Source: Streptomyces lunaelactis | GTDB taxonomy: Bacteria; Actinomycetota; Actinomycetes; Streptomycetales; Streptomycetaceae | DNA length: 64,000 nucleotides | Assembly (NCBI RefSeq): GCF_003054555.1 | Contig: NZ_CP026304.1 | Location: 4,402,001 to 4,466,000 of the forward strand | Direction of reading: 5' to 3' | Shown here: positions 8,129 through 17,384 of the stretch, piece by piece | How the letters are laid out: every line of letters starts with the position of its first letter | Numbering within the stretch: position 1 is the first letter of the stretch | Made by a program: the position numbers and the translations under genes | Notes under the pieces: model-generated | The model's input: only the letters and a program-made list of their open reading frames with translations | Databases searched by the model: none | Told to the model about the DNA's origin: nothing

Positions 8129-8479
8129 ATGGCTGAACACAGCGAAGAGTCGTGCAAGAAGGTCGACGGGGGCATCTCGCGCGTCTTTGAGCTGTTCGGC
8201 AAGCGGTGGACCGGGCCGATCGTCTCCGTACTGATGCAGCGTGCGGTGCACTTCGCGGAGCTGCGGCGGGCCATCCCCGGTATCAGTGAGCGCATGCTGT
8301 CGGACCGGCTGACCGAGCTGGGGGCGGCGGGTCTGGTTGTGCGCGAGGTCGACGAAGGGCCGCCGCTGCGGGTCGCGTACCGGCTGACCGAGGCGGGGGC
8401 GGCGATGGAGCCCGCGCTCAAGGAGCTGGCGCTGTGGGCGGAGACCCACTTGGCGCAGAGCGACGAGGGCGGCTGCTGA
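8129..8479 (+). CDS. HxlR/DUF24-family transcriptional regulator
   Basis: A 116-residue winged-helix regulator starting at the ATG at 8129. The HxlR core (about 18-105) shows ISRVFELFGKRWTGPIVSVL, the recognition-helix region ERMLSDRLTELGAAGLV and the wing REVDEGPPLRVAYRLT. Cys9, just before the core, is placed like the redox-sensing Cys of YodB, QorR and HypR, and the last residue is also Cys. Divergence from azoR fits the YodB-azoR arrangement of Bacillus, in which quinone or thiol stress relieves repression of an azoreductase. Redox control here is inference. Confidence 0.92.
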   Translation: MAEHSEESCKKVDGGISRVFELFGKRWTGPIVSVLMQRAVHFAELRRAIPGISERMLSDRLTELGAAGLVVREVDEGPPLRVAYRLTEAGAAMEPALKELALWAETHLAQSDEGGC

Positions 8480-8562
8480 CTCTGGACGCGGTGGGTGGTC
8501 GTCCGGGCGCGGCCTGGGTGCCCGGATGAGTGATCCTCGCAGGCCGCGGAGTCGCTTCCACG

Positions 8563-8571
8563 TTATCCACA
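8563..8571 (+). other. DnaA-box-like sequence TTATCCACA
   Basis: Exact match to the classical 9-bp DnaA box, within TTATCCACAGG, in the gap upstream of the DUF2252 gene. The Streptomyces oriC boxes favour TTGTCCACA. It is a single copy, not an origin. Confidence 0.5.
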
Positions 8572-8655
8572 GGGGGAGACGACTGTCGGGCAGCGGCGGT
8601 ACGGTCAATGACGGCTGATGTTGATGTTGTACGACGACGGGGGAGGCTGCGCGTC

Positions 8656-10179
8656 ATGAGCGAGGCTGAGACGGTGATGCCGGTGCAGCGACCGGAGTCC
8701 GGTGGTGTCCGGACGGACGGGGCCGAGGTGGGCGGGACCGCCGTGGGCGGTGGCCGCATTCCGGTGGTGCCTGGCTTCGGGGCGCGGCGTGCGGCGGACG
8801 GGACGCCTGGCACATCGGATGCCGCGCGGTCGCCGAAGGAGGCGGGCAAGGCGCTGCGGGACCGGGTCCCGCGCTCCTCGCACGACTCGCTGGTGCTCGC
8901 CGTGGAGCGGCCAGGTGCCGTCGAGGCCGTCGAGGAGTCCAGCCAGGGCCGGGTGCCGGAGCTCGCTCCGATACGGGTGGGCCGGATGGCGGCCTCACCC
9001 TTCGCCTTTCTGCGCGGCTCGGCCGGGCTGATGGCCCACGACCTGGTGGGCACGCCCGTCACGGGGGTCGGCGCGCAGATCTGCGGTGACGCGCACGCGG
9101 CGAACTTCGGGCTGTACGGCGATGCGCGCGGCCGCCTTGTCATCGACCTGAACGACTTCGACGAGACCGTTGTCGGCCCGTGGGAGTGGGACGTCAAGCG
9201 GCTCGCGGTGTCCCTGGTGCTGGCGGGGCGGGGGGCGGGGGCGGACGAAACCGTCTGCCGGGCGGCCGCGTTCGACGCGGTGGGTGCGTACCGGCGCACG
9301 ATGCGTCTGCTCGCGAAGCTGCCGTCGCTGGACGCGTGGAACGCCATCGCCGACGAGGAGCTCGTCTCCCACACGGACGCGCGCGATCTGCTGGGCACTC
9401 TGGAGCGGGTCTCGGAGAAGGCGCGTAACAACACGAGCGCGCGCTTCGCCGCCAAGGCGACCGAGGCTGTCTCCGGCAGCGGCTCCGCCGCCGACGGCCG
9501 GCGCTTTGTGGACGCCCCGCCGGTGCTGCGGCGGGTGCCGGACTCGGAGGCGGCGGCCGTCGCCGCCTCACTCGGTGAGTATCTGCGCACGGTGTCGGAG
9601 GACAGGCTGCCGCTGCTCGCGCGCTACACGATTCACGATGTGGCGTTCCGGGTGGTGGGGACCGGCAGCGTAGGGACCCGGTCGTATGTGGTGCTGCTGC
9701 TCGACCACCGGGGCGATGCGCTGGTGCTGCAGGTGAAGGAGGCGCGGGCCTCGGCGCTGCTGCCGTATCTGCCGGCCGCCGGGTTTCCGGTGGCGGATGT
9801 GGAGCACGAGGGGCGCCGTGTGGTGCTCGGCCAGAAGCGGATGCAGGTGGTCAGCGACATCCTGCTGGGCTGGACGACGGTGGACGGACGGCCGTTCCAG
9901 GTGCGGCAGTTCAGGAACCGCAAGGGCAGCGTGGACCCGGCGGCGCTCGCGCCCGACCAGGTCGACGACTACGGACGGATGACGGGCGCGCTGCTGGCCA
10001 GGGCGCACGCGCACAGCGCCGACCCGCGGCTGATCGCCGGTTACTGCGGCAAGAGCGAGGAGCTGGACGAGGCGGTGGCCGGCTTTGCCACGACCTACGC
10101 GGATCGTACAGAGGCGGACCACGAGGAGCTCGTAGCGGCGATCAAGAACGGGCGGATAGCCGCTGAGCTGGGGGTGTGA
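8656..10179 (+). CDS. DUF2252 family protein (kinase-fold-like)
   Basis: A 507-residue cytoplasmic protein of the DUF2252 family, function unknown. The ATG at 8656, preceded by GGGAGG, is preferred to upstream in-frame starts because the family-like region begins later. A disordered N-terminus (about 1-60) is followed by GDAHAANFG (144-152) and DLNDFDE (164-170). These look like the HGDxHxxN and D(F/W)D motifs of aminoglycoside-kinase-like folds. It could be a small-molecule or protein kinase, but no substrate can be read from the sequence. A J-domain gene begins 33 bases downstream. Confidence 0.88.
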   Translation: MSEAETVMPVQRPESGGVRTDGAEVGGTAVGGGRIPVVPGFGARRAADGTPGTSDAARSPKEAGKALRDRVPRSSHDSLVLAVERPGAVEAVEESSQGRVPELAPIRVGRMAASPFAFLRGSAGLMAHDLVGTPVTGVGAQICGDAHAANFGLYGDARGRLVIDLNDFDETVVGPWEWDVKRLAVSLVLAGRGAGADETVCRAAAFDAVGAYRRTMRLLAKLPSLDAWNAIADEELVSHTDARDLLGTLERVSEKARNNTSARFAAKATEAVSGSGSAADGRRFVDAPPVLRRVPDSEAAAVAASLGEYLRTVSEDRLPLLARYTIHDVAFRVVGTGSVGTRSYVVLLLDHRGDALVLQVKEARASALLPYLPAAGFPVADVEHEGRRVVLGQKRMQVVSDILLGWTTVDGRPFQVRQFRNRKGSVDPAALAPDQVDDYGRMTGALLARAHAHSADPRLIAGYCGKSEELDEAVAGFATTYADRTEADHEELVAAIKNGRIAAELGV

Positions 10180-10212
10180 CGGGGTGCTCCCCCGCGCCCG
10201 TAGGCTGGACGG

Positions 10213-11046
10213 GTGACCCAGGATGCGCCCGGGGGGCCGACGACCCGGAACGACGAAGAGCAGGACGCGCCGACGCGGCCCGAGGCCCGGCTGGACAAGG
10301 CCGTGCGCGCGGCCGAGCAGGCGCTGATCGAGTTCGAGATCGCGCTGGAGACGTTCCGGGTGGAGGTGGAGAACTTCTCCCGGCTGCACCACCAGAAGCT
10401 CGGCCCGATGTATGCGCGACTGGACGAGCTGGACGCGCAGATCGCGGAGGCCAGGGCCGCCGCCACCGGTGACCCGGAGGATCTGCGCAAGGCGCAGGAA
10501 GCGCGGGCCATGGTGATGCCGATGCCCGGCGTCGACGAGCTCTTCCACGAGTGGATGGACTCCGACGGCCTGTCCCCGGAGGCCGCCGCAATGCTCACCG
10601 ACCAGCCCGTGCGGGCGCCGAAGCGGGTGCGGCCGAGCGAAGAGGCGCGCAAGCTCTACCGCGAGCTGGCTCGCAAGGCGCATCCGGATCTGGCCCAGGA
10701 CGAGACGGAGCGGGCGCGGCGGGACGAGTTCATCACGCGGGTGAACGCCGCGTACGGGCTCGGTGACGTGGAGCGGCTGCGGGAGCTGGCCGAAGAGTGG
10801 TCGGCCGGGCCCGTACCTCCCGAGCAGCAGCTCAGCGAGAGCGAGGAGCTCTACGCCCGGCTCGAGTGGCTGTCGCAGCGCAAGGAGCTGCTGACCGCGG
10901 TGGCCAAGGAGCTGGAGGAGAGCGCTATCGGAGCGATGCTGCGGATGGCTCCCGAGGACCCGGACCGGCTGCTGGAGGAGATCGCCGAGCAGCTGCTGGC
11001 GCAGGTCGCCGAGCGCGAGGCGGAACTGTCCGGCCTGGTGCAGTAG
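10213..11046 (+). CDS. J-domain-containing protein
   Basis: A 277-residue protein starting with GTG. Residues about 25-85 are predicted helical coiled coil. About 143-185 form a J-like domain with KLYRELARKAHPDL, including the HPD tripeptide at 157-159 that stimulates DnaK ATPase. A second acidic helical region (about 200-277) completes it. It lacks the Gly/Phe and zinc regions of DnaJ, so it would be a specialised DnaK co-chaperone. It follows the DUF2252 gene by 33 bases and precedes a rhodanese gene. Confidence 0.88.
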   Translation: MTQDAPGGPTTRNDEEQDAPTRPEARLDKAVRAAEQALIEFEIALETFRVEVENFSRLHHQKLGPMYARLDELDAQIAEARAAATGDPEDLRKAQEARAMVMPMPGVDELFHEWMDSDGLSPEAAAMLTDQPVRAPKRVRPSEEARKLYRELARKAHPDLAQDETERARRDEFITRVNAAYGLGDVERLRELAEEWSAGPVPPEQQLSESEELYARLEWLSQRKELLTAVAKELEESAIGAMLRMAPEDPDRLLEEIAEQLLAQVAEREAELSGLVQ

Positions 11047-11111
11047 GTTTTCTGAGGTTCCTCCAGAGACCGGGGAGCCCTGCCGCGCACGTACGAGAGA
11101 AGGCATGACCC

Positions 11112-11456
11112 ATGAATTTCGTCCCGCTGCCCTCGGTGGACGCCGCGGCGGTACCGTCCGACGGCCTGGTGCTGGACGTCCGGGAGGACGACGAGTGGGC
11201 GGCCGGGCATGTCGAGGGCGCGCTGCACATTCCGATGAGCGACTTCGTGGCGCGCTTCGGCGAGGTGACCGAAGGGCTGGCCGACGGGCGCCGGGCCTTT
11301 GTGATGTGCCGGGTCGGTGGCCGCTCCGCGCAGGTCACCCAGTATCTGGTGCAGCAGGGCATCGACGCCGTGAATATCGAGGGCGGCATGCTCGCCTGGG
11401 ACGGCGCCGGGCGCCCGATGGTGACCGACAACGGCAGCCCGGCCTCCGTCCTGTGA
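11112..11456 (+). CDS. Single-domain rhodanese-like protein
   Basis: A 114-residue protein made of one rhodanese fold: LDVREDDEWAAGHVEGALHIP near residues 21-41 and the active loop CRVGGRS with catalytic Cys66. Such proteins carry persulfide sulfur or detoxify reactive sulfur species. It lies 65 bases after the J-domain gene, probably on the same transcript, and converges on an acyl-CoA dehydrogenase gene. Confidence 0.93.
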   Translation: MNFVPLPSVDAAAVPSDGLVLDVREDDEWAAGHVEGALHIPMSDFVARFGEVTEGLADGRRAFVMCRVGGRSAQVTQYLVQQGIDAVNIEGGMLAWDGAGRPMVTDNGSPASVL

Positions 11457-11471
11457 GCTGCTAGGCCGGGC

Positions 11472-12671
11472 TCAACCGAGGGGGTGGGCGGCCAGCAGGT
11501 CGCCCAGGGCCTCCTCATGGGCCGCGGCCGGGCCGAGAGAGAGCTCGAGCTGCTTGGCCCACGCGTGGTAGCGGTGCAGCGGGTAGTCGGTGTCCGCGCC
11601 GAAGCCGCCGTGCAGATGCTGCGCGGTCTGGACGACCCGGCGTACGCCTTCCGAGGCCCAGATCTTCGCCACCGCGACATCGCCGGAGACGGGCAAAGGT
11701 CCGCCGACTCCCGCGCTGCTGTGTGAGGGGGCCAGCCGCCAGGCCGCCTGCCAGAGGGTCGCTTCCATGGCGCGCAGATCGATGTAGCGGTCGGCTGCCT
11801 GAACGGCGACGGCCTGGAAGGTCGCGACAGGGAAGCCGAACTGCTCGCGTTTGCCGGTGTATTCACTCGTCATGGAGAGCACGCCCTCGCCGAGCCCGAG
11901 CGCGAGTGCGCAGGTCCCGGTGGCGAGGAGCTGGCGCAGCCACTCCCAGGCGCCCTCGGCGTCGATGAGTTCGCGAGCGTCGATCCGTACGGACTCAAGG
12001 CTGACCTCGGCGAAGCGTTCGCCGCTGGTGGAGATCTGCTCGGCGAGAGCGAGACCTTCCTGATCCCGGGGGACGAGGGCGATCACGGCGCGGCCCTCAT
12101 CGGTGTGTGCCGGCACGGCGATACGGTCCGCGGACTGGGCCCAGGGCACGCCCGTCTGCACCCCGTCGAGCACCCAGCCGGCCACGGCCCCTGTCCCGGC
12201 CCCTGTCCCGGAATCGACGCCGGAGCCGGAGCCGTCATCCCGGCGGGCGGTGACGGCCAGCTCGGCGGGGTCATGGCCGGTGCGGCCGTTGGCCCCGACG
12301 GTGAGCACCAGCTCGCCGCGGCCGACGCGGGGGAGGATCTCGTCCCCCAATTCAGCGCTGCCGTACCGCTCTACGGCCATGGCGACCGCGCTCGTCTCCA
12401 GCAGGGGGACTCGTGCGAGGACCTTCGCGGACTCGCGCAGGACAAGGCAGAGCGCGATGGGGTCGAGACCTGCCCCGCCGTGTTCCGGTGCGAGGACCAG
12501 ACTCAGCAGATCGGCGTCCGCGAGCTTGGCCCACAGCGGCCGGTCGAACTCCTCGGCCACCGCGCCCGGTGTGAGCGCGGGGCTCGGCACTCCGTCGGGG
12601 GCGACGCCCGAGAAGACCGCCTTCGCCGCCTCTACGGCCGCCTGCTGTTCCTCGGTGAAGGTGAAGTCCAC
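11472..12671 (-). CDS. Acyl-CoA dehydrogenase family protein
   Basis: A 399-residue flavoprotein of the acyl-CoA dehydrogenase superfamily, starting MDFTFTEEQQAAVEAAKAVF. The three-part fold is visible: N-terminal helical domain, beta domain (about 120-215) and C-terminal helical domain with GFPVATFQAVAVQAADRYID. The usual catalytic Glu region is not obvious, as in many actinobacterial FadE paralogues. It lies downstream of paaE on the same strand but is separated by 160 bases that carry their own TetR-type palindrome, so it is probably an independent transcript. A role in the phenylacetate or a beta-oxidation pathway is inferred. Confidence 0.88.
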   Translation of the reverse strand: MDFTFTEEQQAAVEAAKAVFSGVAPDGVPSPALTPGAVAEEFDRPLWAKLADADLLSLVLAPEHGGAGLDPIALCLVLRESAKVLARVPLLETSAVAMAVERYGSAELGDEILPRVGRGELVLTVGANGRTGHDPAELAVTARRDDGSGSGVDSGTGAGTGAVAGWVLDGVQTGVPWAQSADRIAVPAHTDEGRAVIALVPRDQEGLALAEQISTSGERFAEVSLESVRIDARELIDAEGAWEWLRQLLATGTCALALGLGEGVLSMTSEYTGKREQFGFPVATFQAVAVQAADRYIDLRAMEATLWQAAWRLAPSHSSAGVGGPLPVSGDVAVAKIWASEGVRRVVQTAQHLHGGFGADTDYPLHRYHAWAKQLELSLGPAAAHEEALGDLLAAHPLG

Positions 12672-12724
12672 TGCCCTGTCCTCCCGCGCACCGGTCCTGC
12701 CTGGATCCGCGCAGAATCCCTATC

Positions 12725-12737
12725 TGACGGACCGTCA
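12725..12737. promoter_or_regulatory. Palindromic operator upstream of the acyl-CoA dehydrogenase
   Basis: TGACGG-A-CCGTCA, a perfect 6-bp inverted repeat around one base, flanked by TATC and GATA. It lies 54 bases before the ATG at 12671. This pattern is typical of TetR-family operators controlling fatty-acid breakdown genes in actinomycetes, and differs from the ACCGAACGATCGGTCGGT boxes of the paa genes. Confidence 0.6.
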
Positions 12738-12831
12738 AGATAGAACAGGTTCTTGGAAAAGAACACAGCGTGGACCGAGGCGCGTCGGCCGTCGGCCGTC
12801 GTCACCGGTGGACGTCGCGGGTGTCGTGGTG

Positions 12832-13887
12832 TCAGCGGTCGAAGTCCAACTCCACTTCCGGGGTGGCCGGATGGGACTGACAGGCGAGCACATAGCCCGC
12901 ATCGGTCTCCTCCGGCTCCAGCGCGAAGTTCCGGTCCATGCGGACCTCGCCCGAGACCAGGAAGGCTCTGCAGGTGCCACAGACTCCGCCCTTGCACGCG
13001 TACGGCGCGTCCGAGCGGCTCCGCAGCACCGTCTCCAGCAGCGATTCCCCTTCCTGCACCGGCCACTTGCCGGACCTGCCGTCGAGGGTCGCGGTGAGTG
13101 CGGCGTGGGCCGGCGCGGCTACCGGCGCCGGGGAGGGTGCCGTTCCGTCGTCGACATGGAAGATCTCCTGGTGGATACGGCTCCGGTCAACCCCCAGCCC
13201 GCGCAGCGCGCGCTCGGCGCCCTGGACCAGGCCGAAGGGGCCGCACAGGAACCAGCCGTCCACATCCGCCACCGGAAGCAGGGCGGGCAGCAGTGCCGTC
13301 AGCCGCTCCTTGTCCAGCCGTCCGGACGGCAGACCCGACTGCTGCTCCTCCCGGGAGAGCACGGTGACCAGCTGAAAGCGGTCAGGGAAGCGGTCCTTGA
13401 GGTCGGCGACCTCGTCCAGGAACATCGTGGAGGCCGCGGTGCGGTCGCTGCGCATCAGACAGAACCGGGCCTCAGGCTCACGCGCCAGCAGCGTCGCCGC
13501 CATCGACAGCACCGGGGTGATACCGCTGCCGCCGACCACCGCCGCGAAATATCCGGGACGCGGCGCGAGGAGGAACCGGCCCATCGGGGGCATCACCTCG
13601 ACGGTGTCGCCGACGGTGAGCTCCTTGAGCGCGTACGTCGAGAACTCGCCGCCGTCGACCAGCCGGATGCCCACGCGCAGTACCGGATCACCGTCGGCTG
13701 CGGCGGCCGGGGCACAGATCGAGTACGTACGGCGGATCTCCTCGCCCTGTACGAGCCTGCGCAGGGCCAGATGCTGGCCGGGCGTGTGGCGGAAGGTCTC
13801 CCGCAGCTCGGGCGGCACTTGGAAGGTGACGGCAACCGAGTCGTCCGTGAGCTGTTCGACCTCGCTGATCCGGAGCGGATGGAACAT
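12832..13887 (-). CDS. paaE: Phenylacetyl-CoA epoxidase reductase subunit PaaE
   Basis: A 351-residue electron-transfer subunit that passes NADPH electrons to the di-iron PaaA. Order: FAD domain (1-105) with RTYS at 53-56; NAD(P) domain (110-245) with GGSGITP at 119-125 and CGPFG near 215-219; and a plant-type 2Fe-2S domain (265-351) with Cys298, Cys303, Cys306 and Cys336. Its ATG follows the paaD stop directly (TAGATG). It is the last gene of the paaABCDE operon. Confidence 0.97.
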   Translation of the reverse strand: MFHPLRISEVEQLTDDSVAVTFQVPPELRETFRHTPGQHLALRRLVQGEEIRRTYSICAPAAAADGDPVLRVGIRLVDGGEFSTYALKELTVGDTVEVMPPMGRFLLAPRPGYFAAVVGGSGITPVLSMAATLLAREPEARFCLMRSDRTAASTMFLDEVADLKDRFPDRFQLVTVLSREEQQSGLPSGRLDKERLTALLPALLPVADVDGWFLCGPFGLVQGAERALRGLGVDRSRIHQEIFHVDDGTAPSPAPVAAPAHAALTATLDGRSGKWPVQEGESLLETVLRSRSDAPYACKGGVCGTCRAFLVSGEVRMDRNFALEPEETDAGYVLACQSHPATPEVELDFDR

Positions 13888-14466
13888 CTACAACTCCTTG
13901 AAGTGGTCGAACGGTTCACGGCAGGCGACGCAGCGGCGCAGTGCCTTGCACGCGGTGGAGGAGAACCTGCTCAGCAGCTCGGTGTCGGTCGAGCCGCACT
14001 GCGGGCAGCGCACGGAGAGCGTGAGCAGTACCGGTCCGTCCGCCGCGTGAGGGCGGGGCGGCGCTATCCCGAACTCGGCGAGCTTGCGACGCCCTTCCGC
14101 GCTGATGTCGTCCGTCGACCAGGCCGGGGACAGCACCTTGACGACCGAGACGTCCGGTATCCCGTGGTCGTGGAGCACCTGCTCGATGTCCGAGGTCATG
14201 GCCTCGATCGCCGGGCAGCCGGTGTAGGTGGGGGTCAGCTCGACCTCGACCCTGCCGGGCCCGAGGAGCTGCACGCCGCGGAGCACACCGAGCTCCTCCA
14301 GGGTCAGCACCGGCAGCTCCGGGTCGGGCACGGAGCCGGCGAGCCTGCGCAGCTCCGCCTCGAGCCGCGTCTCGGCCCCGGTCCGGGCAGCAGCCCCGGT
14401 CCCGGCGTCGGTCCGGGTGCCGGCCCCCGCTTCGACAACGGGCGGCTGGGTCACGTCGGTCACCAT
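13888..14466 (-). CDS. paaD: Phenylacetyl-CoA epoxidase maturation protein PaaD
   Basis: A 192-residue MIP18/DUF59-like protein needed for Fe-S or di-iron assembly of the epoxidase. The start is the ATG at 14466, overlapping paaC by seven bases. An Ala/Gly/Thr-rich N-terminal extension (about 1-32) precedes the DUF59 domain with TYTGCPAIEAM (Cys84). A C-terminal zinc-binding-type module has Cys154, Cys157, Cys173, Cys179 and Cys182. Confidence 0.95.
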   Translation of the reverse strand: MVTDVTQPPVVEAGAGTRTDAGTGAAARTGAETRLEAELRRLAGSVPDPELPVLTLEELGVLRGVQLLGPGRVEVELTPTYTGCPAIEAMTSDIEQVLHDHGIPDVSVVKVLSPAWSTDDISAEGRRKLAEFGIAPPRPHAADGPVLLTLSVRCPQCGSTDTELLSRFSSTACKALRRCVACREPFDHFKEL

Positions 14467-15176
14467 GACGCCCCCGGGTGACTGCGGTGCAGATGCTGCA
14501 TCTCGGCGAGCATCCGCCCGAAGGACTCGGTGTGCAGACCTTGCCGCCCGGCCCCCGCCGCCCATCCGCCGGACCGTGGCCCGTCGGGCACGGTCAGCGT
14601 CGCCCGCTCCAGGACTGCGGTTACCGACTCCAGCCAACTGCTCTGCAGCGCCTGCGAGTCGATGTCCAGCCCTTCGACCGGCTGGAACATCTCGCCGGTG
14701 AACCGCCACAGCGCATCGCACGCCCGCTGCATCCGCTCATGGCTCTCGGCCGTGCCGTCGCCCAGGCGCTCGGTCCACTGCTCGGCGTGGTCCTGGTGGT
14801 ACGCGACCTCCTTGACCGCCTTCGCCGCGAGCCCGGCGAACTCACTTTCCCCGGCAGCCAGTCGGCCGTACAGCAGTCGCTGATAGACGGAGAAGTAGAG
14901 CTGGCGGGCGATGGTGTGCGCGAAGTCGCCGTTCGGCTGCTCGACCAGCTGGAGATTGCGGAAGGCCCGCTCCTCGCGCAGATACGCCAGCTCGTCCTCG
15001 TCACCGACGAGGGAGAGAAGCACCCGCGCCTGGCCCAGAAGGTCCAGCGCGATATTGGCGAGGGCGACCTCCTCCTCCAGCACGGGCGCATAACCCGCCC
15101 ACTCCCCCAGCCGGTGCGAGAGCACCAGGGCGTCGTCGCCGAGGGCGAGTGCGGCGGCATTCACCGTGGTCGTCAC
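14460..15176 (-). CDS. paaC: Phenylacetyl-CoA epoxidase structural subunit PaaC
   Basis: A 238-residue ferritin-like subunit that scaffolds PaaA but lacks the di-iron site. The GTG at 15176 overlaps the paaB stop as GTGA. Family features include ALALGDDALVLSHRLGEW at the start and AVKEVAYHQDHAEQW. It lies between paaB and paaD with overlapping ends, implying coupled translation. Confidence 0.96.
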   Translation of the reverse strand: MTTTVNAAALALGDDALVLSHRLGEWAGYAPVLEEEVALANIALDLLGQARVLLSLVGDEDELAYLREERAFRNLQLVEQPNGDFAHTIARQLYFSVYQRLLYGRLAAGESEFAGLAAKAVKEVAYHQDHAEQWTERLGDGTAESHERMQRACDALWRFTGEMFQPVEGLDIDSQALQSSWLESVTAVLERATLTVPDGPRSGGWAAGAGRQGLHTESFGRMLAEMQHLHRSHPGASW

Positions 15177-15459
15177 AGGTGCTTCACTCCTTCCGGGATC
15201 TCGTAGAAGGTCGGGTGGCGGTAGGGCTTGTCGCCGGCCGGCTCGAAGAACGAGTCCTTCTCGTCGGGCGAGGACGCGGTGATCGCCGTGGACGGCACCA
15301 CCCAGATCGAGACGCCTTCGTTCCGCCGGGTGTAGAGATCGCGGGCATTGCGCAGGGCCATCTGCGCGTCGGGGGCGTGCAGACTTCCCGCGTGGGTGTG
15401 GGACAGCCCGCGGCGCGAGCGCACGAAGACCTCCCACAGCGGCCAGTCGGTCGAGCTGC

Positions 15460-15463
<4 letters not shown>
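15173..15463 (-). CDS. paaB: Phenylacetyl-CoA epoxidase subunit PaaB
   Basis: A 96-residue small subunit that bridges PaaAC heterodimers. [20 protein letters not shown] and the C-terminal [11 protein letters not shown] are family hallmarks. It overlaps paaA by ATGA at its start and paaC by GTGA at its end. Confidence 0.97.
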
Positions 15464-16425
<962 letters not shown>

Positions 16426-16436
16426 CCGAGCTCCCT

Positions 16437-16454
16437 ACCGACCGATCGTTCGGT
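16437..16454. promoter_or_regulatory. PaaR-type operator 1 (paaA / DUF5819 divergent region)
   Basis: Read toward paaA it is ACCGAACGATCGGTCGGT, identical over 18 bp to the box at 21034-21051. It resembles the reported corynebacterial PaaR (TetR) motif ACCGNNCGNNCGGT. A second perfect inverted repeat, CATTGA-CT-TCAATG, abuts at 16456-16469. The divergent DUF5819 gene starts 85 bases away. Confidence 0.8.
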
Positions 16455-16499
16455 TCATTGACTTCAATGGTGAGTCGACGGCCCGTAGGGTGTCAACCC

Positions 16500-16508
16500 T
16501 GTGGATAT
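16500..16508 (-). other. DnaA-box-like element near PaaR operator 1
   Basis: TGTGGATAT (reverse complement ATATCCACA, one mismatch to TTATCCACA), inside TGTCAACCCTGTGGATA at 16491-16507. That stretch matches 15 of 17 bases of TGTCAAACCTGTGGACA at 21063-21079 next to operator 2. Confidence 0.45.
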
Positions 16509-16538
16509 CCGAGCTTGACCGAGGGGGATCGGGGCGGG

Positions 16539-17384
16539 ATGGACTCCTACGAGGACGAGGACGTCAAACGCGCCGGGGGCACGAGCTCCGGGCCGCCGCC
16601 CGAGCACGCCCCTGGCCCCTCTGACCAGCCCGGATCCCCGCCCGATGCCCTGTCCGTGTCACAGCCCCCGGGCGAGGTACGGCCGCAGCCCGGGCCGGGA
16701 CACCAGCGCGAGCCCGCCCCCACCGGTGGCATAGCGGCGCTCTCGCTCCCCTACCAGGTGGCCGCCGCCGTCTCGCTCGCGATCATCGGCGTACTCGCCT
16801 GTGTCCACCTGGCCATGGTCTTTCTGCACGTCGCCCCCTCCAACACCGTGACCAAGCACTACGGCAAAGCGGTCGACGGCTGGGTCTACCCCGAGTTCGA
16901 ACAGAACTGGAAGCTCTTCGCCCCCAACCCGCTCCAGCAGAACGTCGCCGTGCAGGCGAGGGCCGAGGTCACCAGCCCCGACGGCGGCCGCAAGCGCACC
17001 GACTGGATCGACCTCACCGGCGAGGACGGCGAGGCGATCCGCGGCAATCTCCTCCCCAGCCATGTCCAGCAGAACGAGCTCCGCCGGGGCTGGGACTTCT
17101 ACGTGAACTCCCACGACAACGAGAACCGCGCGAACGGCCTCCGCGGCCAGCTCTCCGAGAGCTACATCCGCCGCATCGTGATGCTGCGCCTCGAGGGGCA
17201 CGACCTGGGCGGCCCGGTCGAGCGCATCCAGCTCAGGTCGTCCACCCGCTCGGTCAAGGCCCCGGAGTGGAGCGAGGAGAAGACCGACACCCGCCCGGCC
17301 TTCCGAGCGCTGCCGTGGTGGACGGTGACCACAGCGGATCTGCCCGGGCAAGTCCGTAACGGTCGTACGGAGGCCGGCAAGTGA
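16539..17384 (+). CDS. DUF5819 family membrane-anchored protein
   Basis: A 281-residue protein from the ATG at 16539, preceded by a purine-rich GGGCGGG. A disordered acidic/Pro-rich cytoplasmic N-terminus (about 1-60) is followed by one membrane helix (about 68-90) and an extracytoplasmic domain with VYPEFEQNWKLFAPNPLQQN, typical of DUF5819. Its stop overlaps the GTG of the HTTM gene (GTGA), so the two are translationally coupled. DUF5819-HTTM pairs are common in actinobacteria but their substrate is unknown. It shares its promoter region with paaA and may respond to the same operator. Confidence 0.9.
   Translation: MDSYEDEDVKRAGGTSSGPPPEHAPGPSDQPGSPPDALSVSQPPGEVRPQPGPGHQREPAPTGGIAALSLPYQVAAAVSLAIIGVLACVHLAMVFLHVAPSNTVTKHYGKAVDGWVYPEFEQNWKLFAPNPLQQNVAVQARAEVTSPDGGRKRTDWIDLTGEDGEAIRGNLLPSHVQQNELRRGWDFYVNSHDNENRANGLRGQLSESYIRRIVMLRLEGHDLGGPVERIQLRSSTRSVKAPEWSEEKTDTRPAFRALPWWTVTTADLPGQVRNGRTEAGK

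Noticed and set aside
12103..14481. Long plus-strand frame (about 790 codons) across the acyl-CoA dehydrogenase, paaE and paaD
   Set aside because: Runs antisense through several recognisable genes and shows no domain.
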